From contig CAMXCT020002013.1 of the NCBI GenBank assembly GCA_947184155.2, positions 200,001-264,000 of the forward strand: a DNA stretch of 64,000 bases, given 5' to 3'. Positions 10,053-20,296 of this stretch are shown in pieces (the first letter of the stretch is position 1; the number at the start of each line of letters is the position of its first letter). Source of the stretch: Cladocopium goreaui. Its lineage: Eukaryota > Sar > Dinophyceae > Suessiales > Symbiodiniaceae. Made by a program: the position numbers and the translations under genes. Below the pieces are notes generated by a model. The model made no database searches. It saw only the letters and a list, made by a program, of their open reading frames with translations, and had not been told where the DNA came from.

Positions 10053-12315
10053 GGACTTCAGGCCAGAGCAGATCGAGCCTGTGACAGACTTTGGCAAGAA
10101 ATGGAAAAGACTTGGGCCCAGATGGGTGGCACAGTACCCTTGGCTACACTGCACAAGGAACCGAGCTGGAGAAGTGAACAGTGTGTACTGTAAGGCATGC
10201 AAGCTTCATGGCAAGTTCCACGCTGAGTTTCGAACAGTGTCCTCGTTGCAGAAGGCGCACTTCGATAAACATGAGCGAGCTAAGAGCCACAGGATAGCAG
10301 TTTCTGATCCTGACGTTCGCTTGGCCCTTGTTGCCCCTCCAGTTGCTGCTTTCGTGGAAGCTCTGCGTTTGGTCCGCCAGGGTAAAGCAGGAGGGGCTGA
10401 AGGCACCGGAACTTTGAAACGTGACAAGTTGCTCAAAGCTAAGTATTGCTTGGCTGAAGCTTTAAAGTTTCAAACTCGCAGGGACTTGAGGAGTTGCAAT
10501 TGTTTGACTTTGCACTCGGATGCTTCCACAGGGAAACTACTTTTGCGTGTGCAAGGTTGTGGCCCACAGCTGCGGCCAGTTCATGCTTTGGTGGGGTGCC
10601 AAAAGCTTGAAGACTTTGACTCCCACGGCATTGCCAAATGTGTCTTGCTGATGTTGGCGGATTTGTGCTCACCATTCAAGCACAGCGAATCCTTTGAAAC
10701 GAGCCAGGCGCTGAATGAAGATGTCACCTCCATGGACAAAGCTTTGTTGGCCCATCTCTTTGAGATCACAGAGGTCTTCAACGCAGACGCAGCTGCAGAT
10801 GAGCAATTGGCTGGCCAGATCCTTGAATCTGGTAATAATAGATTCCTGGAGGCTTGCCCCGGAACTTGTCCTGCCTTGCTTGAAGCTTTGGATGTGAACA
10901 TGGCTACATTCTCAGAAGTGTTCCCAAACTTGAAGGTCATCAACAAAGACAAGCCCCATGCCGCCCGTAGGATTGTCAGCCGGACATGGAAATGCGACCG
11001 TGTCCTCGACCAAATTGTGAAGAAAGTGTTCATGGACACCGATGGCATTGTGCAACAGATTCATTTCTCCGATGTGTTGCGGTCCATGTATGCCCAGAAC
11101 GTTCGAGCCATGCAGCTCACCCCCTTGTGGAATGAGATTTCGGACAAATTTTCTGCAGCGAAGCACCGATTCGATTCGTGGAGCATGCCCTTTGCTAAAG
11201 TTTGCCTCACGCTAGATGCTGTGATCCGAACAGCCCAGTCTGCCCATGAAGAGAGGAAAAATGAAAAGGTTGGCCACGCAGCTCGGACATTCTTAGACCT
11301 TCTGTCTGAGAAAACAGGTTTGCTCATTGGGATGCTTGCTGATGCTGGAGAGGAAAATCTGCAGTTGACCAGGCGCTTGGATTCTGAGAGAACCACGTCA
11401 GGAAGCCTTGCCATTGCAGTGCAGCAGTTTGTCATGAAGTTGGAGGTGCTGTTTCTGAAAGGAGCAGTCGTGAAGACTGGCTACACAGCCCACCTTTTGG
11501 ACCAATTGCAGAAGCCACGGACGATATACATTGACAAAGTGGCCAAACGGTTCGGTGGCTTGCCCCAGCCGCAGATGGCGACGGTCGTTTACCGATGCTT
11601 GAAACGCTGTGCTTCCTGGGTGCAGCTAGCGCAGGAAGTGGTCGCAACGGAGTTTCCAGCGTTTGAGATTTTGCAGTCTATGTCCATTTTCCATTTGGAA
11701 TCGTTGAATGACAAAGTGCACAGAAGAGACGACCACAGGACTGAAGCACGAGATGTTAGCGATAAGATCCACAAAGTGTCAAACGTTTTGTCCTTGGATG
11801 AGTGCGCGCTGTCAAGCCAGTTTGCAGACTACCACCCTGTAGCTCAGCACAAGTTTGAATCCGCTGCAGACATGGAACCAGTGATGGCCTGGAAAGCAGC
11901 TTTGGATACAGTTCTGGAGGACAAGCGAAATCTCCAGCACCAGCCCCAAGAGGAACTCAGGCAGGCTCTGAGTAGAGCTATTGGCTGGGGCTGCTCCAGT
12001 TCGGGTGTGGAGCAAAACTTTGCAGGTGTCCGAACATTGACAAAAAACAAAGGAAACATGACGGAAGTGAACCTGAGGGATGAAATTTTCCTCTTGACCA
12101 CACAAAATTGGACCGAAACTCAAGACCAGGAGTTGGCAAAGGCTGCTGCGGTGATTTGGTCTCAACTTTTTGGGACAGTGAAAGCCGCAAGTTCCAAAGA
12201 CTCAGTCTTAAGATCTGTAGCAGCGCAGCGTGGGTGGAAGAAAAGGGCCAGAGAAGGCACATGGCAAGCGCCTTGTTTCAAAACTAGTTTCATGTGCTCA
12301 ACACTCAAAATTTAG
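10053..12315 (+). CDS. transposase, BED finger plus RNase-H-like core
   Basis: The long open frame begins after a pyrimidine-rich acceptor (TTGAATTTGCCAG|G at 10,052). No in-frame ATG precedes the conserved region, so a first exon upstream (perhaps around 9,973-10,030) is expected. Counting from codon 10,081, Cys37-x2-Cys40 and His64-x5-His70 form a BED/TTF-type DNA-binding finger. LTLHSDASTGKLLLRVQG (about 142-159) could hold the first catalytic Asp. The C-terminal GCSSSGVEQNFAGVRTLTK resembles the hAT dimerisation segment (SSA-x-ER-x-FS). No helicase, integrase HHCC or reverse-transcriptase motif was seen. Transposition is the inferred role; the superfamily is not certain. The frame ends at 12,315, but exons probably continue past it (next entry). 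Confidence 0.75.
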
Positions 12316-12334
12316 ATCATTTTGAACAAAGATT

Positions 12335-13271
12335 TTGCTTACTAAGGCTTTTCGGAGGCAACGTGCTGCTGCAGTGGCGCAGGAAGTGAAAAAATGCGGA
12401 GATGACCCGACACCAGGATTTTTGGTCCACGAAAACGAGCATTGGACACAAGAACATGAGAAAGAAACGCAGTTACAAAAAAAAAGGCGTAAAGAACGTG
12501 CTTTGGAAGCAGCTGCTCGCAATGGGCTTACACCGGAAGAAAAACTCAATGAAATAGGTCCAGACCATGAGCAAGCCGTGGAGGACTTCAAAGCTGCGAG
12601 AAGTCAGAAAGTGAGAAGCTACTTGGCCCAAAAAATCCGAGACACAAAGAAAAAAGAGAAAGCTGCGGCATCAATTTTTTCTTTGTGCAGTGGCAAGAAA
12701 GTTTTGATTTCAACAATCCAAGCCGCTCCAAGCCTTGTGCTGGACCAGCACATGGACAAGTTGGGTGCAAAATATCTTCCCTTCTGCGTGCGGACGCGTT
12801 TGTTGTTCCAGATGTCACAGATCCTGCTGCAGAAACTTTGTGGCACGCATTCCTTTCCGGAGGTTTGCTCCTCAGCCCTCAAGCGTTTAGTCATGGCGAG
12901 GGACCAGCTGTGAAGTATTGCTGTGCGGTCAGCACCCCACGACTGTTTACATCAGCAGCGGTTTTCAAGAAGGAAACCCTCACTTGTGTGCAGCTATCAC
13001 TGGCCGCATGCAGCAGTTGTGCAATATGTGGAAACTCTTGAAAGACATGCCTTTGTTTCTTCAATGCTTGCAGAAAGCGCAACTTCGCCACAGACCGTCT
13101 GCCGAGCTTGTCGCTTTTGTCACCCAGAAAGAAAGCAAACAAATTCTGTCAGTCCTTGGTGTTACCGGCCAGCCCACAACTGGTCTATGCTGCAAGTTCT
13201 TGACCAGAACAAACGCAGCTGATTTTTTATGTAAAGTTGAATTTGCTAAGCATGGTTTATGTGGTCGCTGA
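12335..13271 (+). CDS. downstream exons of the transposase gene
   Basis: After TTGCTTACTAAG|G (12,345) a charged, coiled-coil-like exon runs to about 12,665 (RRQRAAAVAQEVKKCGDD; EEKLNEIGPDHEQAVEDF). A second acceptor TTCTTTGTGCAG|T (12,690) opens WQESFDFNNPSRSKPCAGPA through PDVTDPAAETLWHAFLSGG. Near 12,940 the best reading changes frame to TTVYISSGFQEGNPHLCAA and LLKDMPLFLQCLQKAQLRHR. This implies a small intron or a one-base frameshift in the CACCCCAC run. Terminus not determined. The part is assigned to the transposase gene from position and strand only; it could be a separate gene. Confidence 0.5.
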
Positions 13272-14080
13272 TTCGAGCATTTATAACAGTAATCATAATC
13301 AATTCATAACACAGCAATTTCGTAAGGTTTCAGTGAAGTCACCACATAATTTCTTCATTAGATAATTTGGTGCGTATAATTCAGGATTGAGAGTGGGATG
13401 GTGGCTTGCCCCTCCTAATCATTAATTTGTTTCCATGACGCTGCCCCCCAGTAGCGCTATAGGTCATGGGCCTGGTGGCTTGCCCCGGTTTGATATTTTT
13501 GCATTTATATTAAAAATCAATAGTTTTTTTGGACATTCTCTTTCAGCTTCTCCCCACAATCCCGCTTGTATTTCCATCCGCGGAAAGAAAAATTGCAGCC
13601 GCGGACTGTCTGAAACGCGATAGTAAGTGCAAGTAACTAGCCGTCAACCACTGTCTGAGTCACTGGTGCATATACGAGAGTTGCTAAGATTTGGGTTACA
13701 AGTTGGGCCTTCAGACCTGGAACTGGCTACGCGGTGAGGCTCAAACCGGACCTCAGGTTTGACTGCAGGGTGTAGTAACAATGACACACAGACAGGAAGA
13801 TGAAACCGACAGCACCAGCAACTACAAGTTTCCAGCAATAGTTTCTTTACCTGCACTTACATGAAAATAAGCAGTGTCACAGATCATCACTTCTTCAACT
13901 TCAACTTAGCCGCTTAGCTGCTCCGACCATGGGGAAACCAGGTGCTGGCAAGGGAAGCCAGGGTCGCCGTCCCAAGGGCGATGCAGCGAAGCATAAGGGT
14001 AACGGATCTGGTGGCTTGTGCCCCATCCCAGAAGTGAGCCTTCTGGATTGGGCGGCACAGTCCAAATGCCACGTAGTCAC
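13272..14080. other. transposon 3' internal region
   Basis: No secure gene. Private 13-mer copies lie at 13,400, 13,474 and (with two extra bases) 14,010. A short frame from ATG at 13,929 reads MGKPGAGKGSQGRRPKGDAA and looks like a basic protein start, but it runs into the right inverted repeat and ends at 14,162. Confidence 0.45.
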
Positions 14081-14764
14081 GTTGTCACTTCCTTGCCTGG
14101 TCCTGGTCCAAATTTCATCAGCCGGGTTTCTCACAATGTGTTGGGAGTCATTGCTGATATGATAAGAAACGCCGTCGCGGGCAACCCACAACCTGTCAGG
14201 AAGCGGCTGCTCCTTTGCACACCAGGACCAGCAAGACATGCAAGAACCCATGGTTCAGCTGCCGGGGGATTTCCAAAAGCAGGGGGCAAGCCACCAACAA
14301 ACTTGAGACTGCAGACTGCAGAGTCGCAAAGGGCTCAATGATCAGATGGGGGCTGGCCAGCTGCCAGTAAGTGAAGTTAAACTGCTTTGTCGGCTTTGAA
14401 TCACATGATTGTCAGCTGCCACTCAATGAAGTTGAACTGCTTCCACTTTGAATCGCACCATTTTTTGCATTTTGAATTATCAAGTATGAAATATTACAAT
14501 TTGATTAATTTAATCTGTAATATGCACACATCTTTCCAATATATATATAAATATATATATATATATTTAAGATGCAGTTTCTGAGGTACTACAAACATGG
14601 AAGAATGATCTGCATTTTTTCAAGACAAACCCCTATTTATTAGATACACTTTGGATAAGAAACTTGTTTTTTCTGTGTAAGGAATGGCTTGTAGGTAATT
14701 TTCGAAGCAGCAAAGAAGCAAATCGCACAAAAAACTTTAAAAACAGCCTCTCTCCACAATCCAG
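14081..14764 (-). repeat. right terminal inverted repeat (684 bp)
   Basis: Mirror image of 4,979-5,654, ending CCTCTCTCCACAATCCAG, followed by TTTA. It is slightly longer than the left copy because of a TA microsatellite around 14,540-14,570. Confidence 0.95.
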
Positions 14765-14768
14765 TTTA
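14765..14768. repeat. TTTA target-site duplication, right
   Basis: Matches the TTTA at 4,975-4,978. Removing the transposon and one copy gives a continuous site GGCTATTTACCCTGCC. Confidence 0.75.
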
Positions 14769-15054
14769 CCCTGCCCTACCGTCTGACGGGCCTGGCTTCG
14801 GATCATGTTGGGACATCTGGACGTTGACTCTGACACAAAAAGTGACACGACTAGTCCTGAAAAAGGTTCACTCCAGCCTCAAAATCTGCAGAAAAGTCCG
14901 CAGTTCAACATTCATCTTGATGGATGGTGTCAGGGAAAATGGAAACCGAAAACCCCCATATTTCATCATATTTCATGGGTTTTTTTCACATGATAAACAT
15001 GGTTTCCTCTAGATTTTCCTATGAAATCCATTGAATTCACCATATCATCACAGC

Positions 15055-15175
15055 GTGGCAATCTCCGTTGTCCGGGCTGCCCAGACTTACACTCGCCCCG
15101 GTTGTGCGCAGCTTCCATCTTGGGGAACCTGGTTGCGGCGGCAGCGACGGCGGCTGCGGCAACCTGGAGTCGTGT
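15055..15175 (-). CDS. host exon upstream of the CCCH finger
   Basis: GC-rich island with acceptor CTTAG|A and a likely GC donor (CAC|GCTGTG). It reads SRLPQPPSLPPQPGSPRWKL and then SVSLGSPDNGDCH. A Ser-x-Gly-Ser...Gly-x-Cys segment typically precedes the finger in this dinoflagellate family. The exon ends in phase 0, matching the start of the finger exon at 4,546, although a 9.8-kb transposon now lies between them. Confidence 0.55.
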
Positions 15176-15229
15176 CTAAGTAGGAGTTCTATGAGAAACC
15201 AAAGAGGTGTTGGTTTAATACATGCTATA

Positions 15230-15353
15230 CTGGTTGGTGGTATACCTACCCCTCTGAAAAATGAATAAAAATGATGGAGTGAGTTCGTCAGTTGGGATGA
15301 TGAAATTCCCAATATGATGGGAAACTCAAAACATGTTCCAAACCACCAACTAG
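15230..15353. repeat. MITE family B copy
   Basis: Ends CTGGTTGGTGGTATACC and AAACCACCAACTAG; interior CTACCCCTCTGAAAAATGA and TTGGGATGATGAAATTCCC as in the 4,580 copy. Confidence 0.85.
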
Positions 15354-16258
15354 TATACAGTATAGCCTTGTTGATAGGAGTCAAAGTATGATATTATATA
15401 ATATATATATAATTATATAATCCCCGTTGAAATTTGGGGGGTGAGGATTGCCTCCCTTGATGTAGGTACCTTCTGGCTGGGTACAACCCCCCAACAATAC
15501 AGAAAACAAAATCCACTAAAAAAAAAATCACTACAAAAACCATTTTGTTTAAGATACAAAAAGGTCAGGCACAGACCAAATGGTTTCAAAAACCACCAAA
15601 AGAAGGATCTGCAAATCCAGAGGTGCTTTTTGTAGCTGACCACATTTGCTGCCAAACGCCTTTCTTTTTCCAGCTTACCCTGGCACGAGCTCTGTTCCAC
15701 AGGGACTTTGTGTAGCCTAGCCTACTCCCAACAGCTGACCTACCCTCTCATAGCTTTGCTATGCATCGCATTGCGAGGTCAGTCCACCACATCAAACATC
15801 AATAACATATAATGACACAGAAACTTTAACCAGGAAAACCATGAATGGAAACCATGTTGTCATATGTTTCTTTGTACTCTGGAATGATGCCTGGCGGACT
15901 GTTTCAAGACGTATTGTCCTTAGTCTAAATTAATTAGGCTGAACATGTGTGAACAGCTTGCATCATTTTGCACCTACTTTCCTCCTAAAAGAGTTGGGAT
16001 CAAAAACGTGTAACCAAATTGGGCACCGTGGATCCCTGGCATCTTTTCCACCCAAGCCATCCCAAGCCAGCAATTCGTGTGCATTGAGCATGAAAGCGAA
16101 ACAGTATGTGTGGTTCAGAGGTTCAGTGCATACACTTCCTCAAAAAAATGGCAACAGAAACTCCCTTCTTTAAAACCAAGCTTTAGTTTGAGCTCGCTGA
16201 CTGCATGGGGGAAACGAACATGTGAGACATGGTTTTTTTCAAGTATGACACACAGTCA
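15354..16258. other. sparse region, possible small minus exons
   Basis: One minus-strand candidate near 15,683-15,720 (KVPVEQSSCQ followed by a GTAAGC donor). A motif pair of the TTTTTGTAG type lies at about 15,532/15,556. Nothing secure in 15,730-16,258. Confidence 0.35.
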
Positions 16259-16451
16259 TCAATTCGACTCTTCCTCATCCTCCTCTACTTCTTTCTTTCC
16301 CTTGTTAACCTTGATGTAGTCGCAAATGTCCTTGATTAACCTGAGCCAACCTTTTCGGTATGGAGGTTCTTTCTCGAGACTCGTGTAGATGCTGGTCAAA
16401 TGCTGGTAGACCATTTTGCCATACGCGCTGGGAGTCTTGAAATGGCGGTAC
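16259..16451 (-). CDS. C-terminal exon, acidic tail and stop
   Basis: Starts after AACCCAG|G and reads YRHFKTPSAYGKMVYQHLTS, then RKGWLRLIKDICDYIKVNKG, then an acidic EVEEDEEESN tail with TGA at 16,259-16,261. It is the last exon I can find in the long minus-strand cluster. It joins in frame to the 44-nt exon at 16,518-16,561 (KYGKW|YRHFK). No domain recognised. Confidence 0.65.
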
Positions 16452-16517
16452 CTGGGTTCAACGCTAGCATACGCTAGCTACATTTTCTCAGTCCGGGCAG
16501 CAGAACCCTACAAAAAC

Positions 16518-16561
16518 CACTTTCCATACTTGTAGATGACCTTGCACTCATCGAGATGATG
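16518..16561 (-). CDS. 44-nt microexon
   Basis: Bounded by AAATTGTAG|CAT and GTG|GTTTTT, reading HHLDECK-VIYKYGKW. The following intron is only about 66 nt and begins GTTTTTGTAG. Junction codons with the next exon are consistent. The join to the preceding exon is not resolved. Confidence 0.5.
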
Positions 16562-16686
16562 CTACAATTTGGAAATCAGAACTGTAATCCCCTACAAAAA
16601 TGGTTTCAAGACCGACTTCAGAATTACTATTGTATTTCTATGTTTTTTTTTAATGTTCATTACGCTATTAGAACAGGCTAAGGTGC

Positions 16687-17197
16687 AAAAATTCGATAGC
16701 CTTTGGAGCATTCTCCATGATCTCATACACTCTGAACTCCTCGGATCCTTCAAATTTCAACCTGCACACGCCAAAAGGATCAAAGGCTGGAGCTTTGGCA
16801 AAGACCTGCGTGTCCAACTCATGGATCTTCTTCATCATAAAGCCGATGTTTTCACGACCAGCCGTCTGGCGGCGGAAACTCTGTTGTGAAATCTCCTGGA
16901 CATCGAGCTTCAGCACCTTTGCACTCTTTGATTTCTTCTCCTTTTTCTTCTCATCTTTTGGTTCTTTCTTTTCTGTCTCATCAGTGCTCTTTTCAGAAAC
17001 TTTCATCCCTTTTCCAGATCCTTTTCCTTTGTTTGGTTTGGCATTTTGGTTTGCTAGCAAAGCAGCTTTTTTGGCACCCCTGGTCATTGTGGGTGCCACT
17101 GCCCACCTTCTCATACCTTCAACTCGTGCGAGGACATCTGCAGATTCAGCAGTCAAGACAATCTTCATCTGCCCGTCGCCGGTCTCAGGCTGCTCAC
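16687..17197 (-). CDS. Lys/Glu-rich exon of composite gene
   Basis: Begins after TTTCTGTGAG|G with EQPETGDGQMKIVLTAESA. A very basic and acidic linker follows (KGKGSGKGMK, KKEPKDEKKKEKKSKSAK). It ends with a compact region (QSFRRQTAGRENIGFMMKKI; FGVCRLKFEGSEEFRVYEIM). A GC donor (GCACCT) is likely. The linker could bind nucleic acid; no family recognised. Confidence 0.6.
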
Positions 17198-17422
17198 CTC
17201 ACAGAAAACTAATCGATGCTACAAAAACTTGGGGCACACATTCAACTCTACAAAAACCACTTCACACAAAGACATAGAAACATCACAGGGATTGACAGGC
17301 AGAGATTAAGTTTCACCCGCCAACGAAAATCTTAGACAGTATTAAAACACATGTGAAAGCTGCAAGGTCTGCAAAATCATCATCTGTCCATGATTTCTAT
17401 CTTGTTGGCTCAAACTATTTGC

Positions 17423-17540
17423 CTCCAAAGGCACATGTTTCAACGTCGAGGATGCAGATCAACGACTCCAAGCGGACAGTCCATGCTGTGGATGTCGCTC
17501 CACATTGCCACTCTGAAGCATGATCCTGCTGGTCTGAGAT
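17423..17540 (-). CDS. exon of composite minus-strand gene
   Basis: Acceptor TTTTTTCCTAAG|ATC; reads ISDQQDHASEWQCGATSTAW then VRLESLICILDVETCAFG, with a GC donor (GGAG|GCAAAT). The intron upstream (17,541-17,649) is a clean GT-AG intron of 109 nt. Confidence 0.6.
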
Positions 17541-17649
17541 CTTAGGAAAAAACAACCACAACTTTCCAAAACTATCCAAGACTATCCAAAACTATCCAAA
17601 ACTCAGGTATAAACTAATCAAGAAATATGGATCACAAACATGCTTTTAC

Positions 17650-17888
17650 CAGCAGCCAAAGAGAAACTTGTCCACTAGAGTAGAGCCCGTGGTCCTGGTC
17701 AATCATGCTCAAGCAGACGCAGCGAAAGGCCATCACCGAGTTGACAGCAGTTTCGCCAGCATGTAGGCGAGGGTTTTTGATACCCTTCCACACACTCAAA
17801 ATTAAGCCCAGTTCAACTCCTCCATGCAAATCTCGGTTCGGTAGCTGGAAGAGAACCGCATGACCAGGCCTCAGTACTGCACAGGATT
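17650..17888 (-). CDS. exon of composite minus-strand gene
   Basis: Reads CAVLRPGHAVLFQLPNRDLH, GGVELGLILSVWKGIKNPRL, then HAGETAVNSVMAFRCVCLSM, ending SLWLL at donor CTG|GTAAAA. Continuous and protein-like over 80 codons. The start may be 17,888 or 17,876. Part of its 5' edge is included in the tandem duplication immediately upstream. Confidence 0.65.
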
Positions 17889-18347
17889 CTATTGTATATG
17901 ATTTGATCTGCGTGCTTGGAAATCAGGGAAACCAATAGTCGCTATGAACAGCACGTAAAAACAACATGAACACACTACTAAAAGACTCTAACAAAAATTG
18001 AACTCTACAAAAACTGAATTTTCTTGAATTTGCCAGATCAAGTGAAACCATTTGACATGTTACAGGATAAAAATGGATAAGACTGTAAATCAAGGATCAT
18101 TATGCAGTACTGCACAGGATTGGATTGTATATGATTTGATCTAAGTGCTTGGAAATCAATGGAAATCAGGGAAACCAATAGCCGCTATGAACAGCACGTA
18201 AAAACAACATGAACAGACTACAAAAAGACTCTAGCAAAAATTGAACTCTACAAAAACTAAATGTGATTGAATTTGCCAGATCAAGTAAAACCATTTAACA
18301 TGTTACAGGATAAGAATGGATAAGACTGTAAACCAAGGATCATTATG
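17872..18347. repeat. two-copy tandem duplication (~235-243 bp)
   Basis: 17,872-18,104 and 18,105-18,347 are about 90 % identical. Each contains ACTGCACAGGATT, AACAGCACGTAAAAACAACA and GGATCATTATGC. The second copy carries both members of a TTTTTGTAG pair (minus strand), the first only one clear member. A recent duplication of intron plus exon edge. Confidence 0.85.
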
Positions 18348-18492
18348 CGTTGCGGTGCGGACTCCCCGATCTCGAGGTCTTTCTGTGCCTGCTGGGCAAG
18401 CTCTCGCCACTTCGCCAATCGAGTGGTCCTGCTGCGATACTCTGCACTTTGTTTCTCTTTCTCCATGTCGGCAATTCGCTTTTCATTGAACC
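18348..18492 (-). CDS. short charged exon
   Basis: Reads MEKEKQSAEYRSRTTRLAKW and RELAQQAQKDLEIGESAPQR, probably a coiled-coil segment. Boundaries not defined. Same strand and spacing as its neighbours. Confidence 0.45.
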
Positions 18493-18699
18493 TTGCCAGG
18501 CATCAAACTACAGAAACTCCAACTGCATCCAACAACTACAAAAAGCATCTCTATCAGAAAATTGTCTCAGGGTGCGCCAAGCATTCCACAAAAAAATGTA
18601 AAAATAACAAATAGAGCCCCACATCTGCTTCAAATAAAGGCAGTTCCAGGAACTGATGCCAGTTCAGGCTTGTACTTGCCCTTCTCAAATTGCGTCCAT

Positions 18700-19261
18700 G
18701 ACGGACCCAGTTGGTGTCGCATCCACCTCGAGCAGATCGGAGCCTGACAGCAAACCTGAAAAGCCCATTGAAGGTATCACCTTGGAGGTCCAAGGCATCT
18801 CCTAAAGACCACGGCATGAATTCACCACTCCCGGTACTCTGTTGGGGAGGTGCAGAAGCTTCCTCATGAGACACCAACGCCTCTGGCTTCTCCAACAATC
18901 TTCTCATTTGCTGCTGATCAGGAACCTTGGCCAACTCCATGTCGACGATCTTTTCCTCATCTGGGACCTCTGTCTCCACGTTGGGGTCATTAAAGACTGT
19001 CTCGGTCTGCAACTGCTGGAGAAACTGCTCGGCCTCATTTTCGATGTCTGGGGCGTTTTCGGAATCAGAAAACTCATCATCTTCCAGCTCTTCATCTGCA
19101 AACAGGAATCTCTCGCTGGGGGTGCTTGCACATGCCTTTCGATAAGCCGCTTCCAACACGCTGGTTTTTGTATCCGATGCCAAGGAAGCCAAGCGAAGCA
19201 CAGCAGTAAGAGCTTTTTTGCTGCATGCTTTGAACCTCAGATCGACATAGACGGACAACAT
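18700..19261 (-). CDS. acidic exon starting at TTTTTGTAG
   Basis: The exon begins exactly after CCTTTTTGTAG. It reads MLSVYVDLRFKACSKKALTA, then an acidic stretch (FADEELEDDEFSDSENAPDI), then GSGEFMPWSLGDALDLQGDT and FNGLFRFAVRLRSARGGCDT. It continues open to about 18,560. A second TTTTTGTAG lies 28 nt upstream. A small candidate exon (FIVGSVCHCFQDC) occupies 19,300-19,356 between two further motif copies. Confidence 0.6.
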
Positions 19262-19449
19262 CTACAAAAAGGATGCCTAGGGTATGGGGCTACAAAAAGG
19301 GTTTCTTAATTACTGTACAATCTTGGAAGCAATGACAGACACTGCCGACTATGAAACTACAAAAACATACAAAAACAATATCTTGCCTGGCCAAATACTT
19401 TATGTGTATCAAGAATTATCAAGACATGTTCAAATCTCCCCCAACATCG

Positions 19450-19768
19450 CCCAGGAACTGTTCTTCCGAAAGAGGCTCCTCACCACGGTGCAATTCTGCA
19501 ACCTGCTTGGTCAACTTCTGGCCGTGTTTGAGGGTCACCCTTGCGCTTGCTTGGAAATAGCCGCGTGCTGATACTTGGCTATTCGGTGACTGGCCCCTCA
19601 CGAAAGAGAACCATTGCTCTATCGGGATCTCCGATAGGCGTGCATTTCCATGCATCCATGGATCGAAGGTGGCATCGCGAGTCAGGCAAACGACCACTGC
19701 AGCGAGGCTGCATGCCTCACAGGTCGTTTCCGTTTCTGTAGCATGATACAAATACCCTGGGCATAGCT
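19450..19768 (-). CDS. transposase-like exon with EQWF motif
   Basis: Begins after CACTTTTTGTAG. It reads YHATETETTCEACSLAAVVV, then GNARLSEIPIEQWFSFVRGQ and SQVSARGYFQASARVTLKHG. A Glu followed by W/F-F-S-x-x-R is the layout expected around the last catalytic Glu of some DDE transposases (THAP9/P-element-type and similar). Together with FDAT (21.7 kb) and FDGHG (21.2 kb) it would complete a D-D-E set. The assignment is inferred. Confidence 0.5.
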
Positions 19769-19869
19769 ACAAAAAGTGGCCCAGAGGGAAACACCTTGTA
19801 CAAACTGCCCCTGTTGTGCTAATATCTTTGGAACACACAGAGAAAAATAAAATTCTCAGGCATCCCTCA

Positions 19870-20296
19870 AGCCTGTAAGTTGGTGGACGTCTGGGACGCC
19901 ATAAAACAGCTCCCTTTAGGGAGTGCCATTTTCGTGCATGTCTCCTCGGCCAGAAGTTTGAACACGTCAATGGCCAAAAAGCCACACAGTGCCCACTCGC
20001 AGCGGGTGGCCAAGTCCAAATTCTGGTCTCTGTGGAGCAGCGGAGCCATGTTGAGCGCCACCTTAAGAAAAATGCAGAAATTTCGTGGATTTTCCATAAC
20101 CCTGGTCACAAAATAGCACTGGTGGTTCCCCTTGTGTGCGTATTCAAGTTGTAGGTTTCTGAAAAAACATCTTGTATTGGAACCAAGGAGCAATGAGGTT
20201 ATGGAGAAATGCACCTCTCAATGCCCAAGGTACGTGCATTGAAGCAAGGCTACAGTCCTGACTCCAAGGATGCATGTTCTCACATTGCGATAGACA
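19870..20296 (-). CDS. exon(s) of transposase-like gene
   Basis: Begins near CTTTTTGTAG|CATG. One frame reads SMHVPWALRGAFLHNLIAPW; farther on another reads TRVMENPRNFCIFLKVALNM then ATRCEWALCGFLAIDVFKLL. The frame change implies a small intron around 20,120-20,150. No known domain. Confidence 0.5.

Larger units (their letters stand above)
4979..14764. mobile_element. 9.8-kb long-TIR DNA transposon with methyltransferase
   Basis: The element is delimited by ~680-bp inverted repeats (4,979-5,654 and 14,081-14,764) that begin CTGGATTGTGGAGAGAGG, and by TTTA on both sides. It carries, on the plus strand, a C5-cytosine methyltransferase gene (7,077-8,888) and a BED-finger/RNase-H-like transposase gene (about 10,053-13,271). 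It also holds a CTGT satellite, a palindrome cluster and about 13 copies of a private 13-mer. It sits in an intron of a minus-strand CCCH-finger gene. The 4-bp duplication and long repeats do not match classical hAT elements (8-bp duplications, short repeats), so the superfamily is left open. High identity between the repeats implies recent insertion. Confidence 0.92.
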
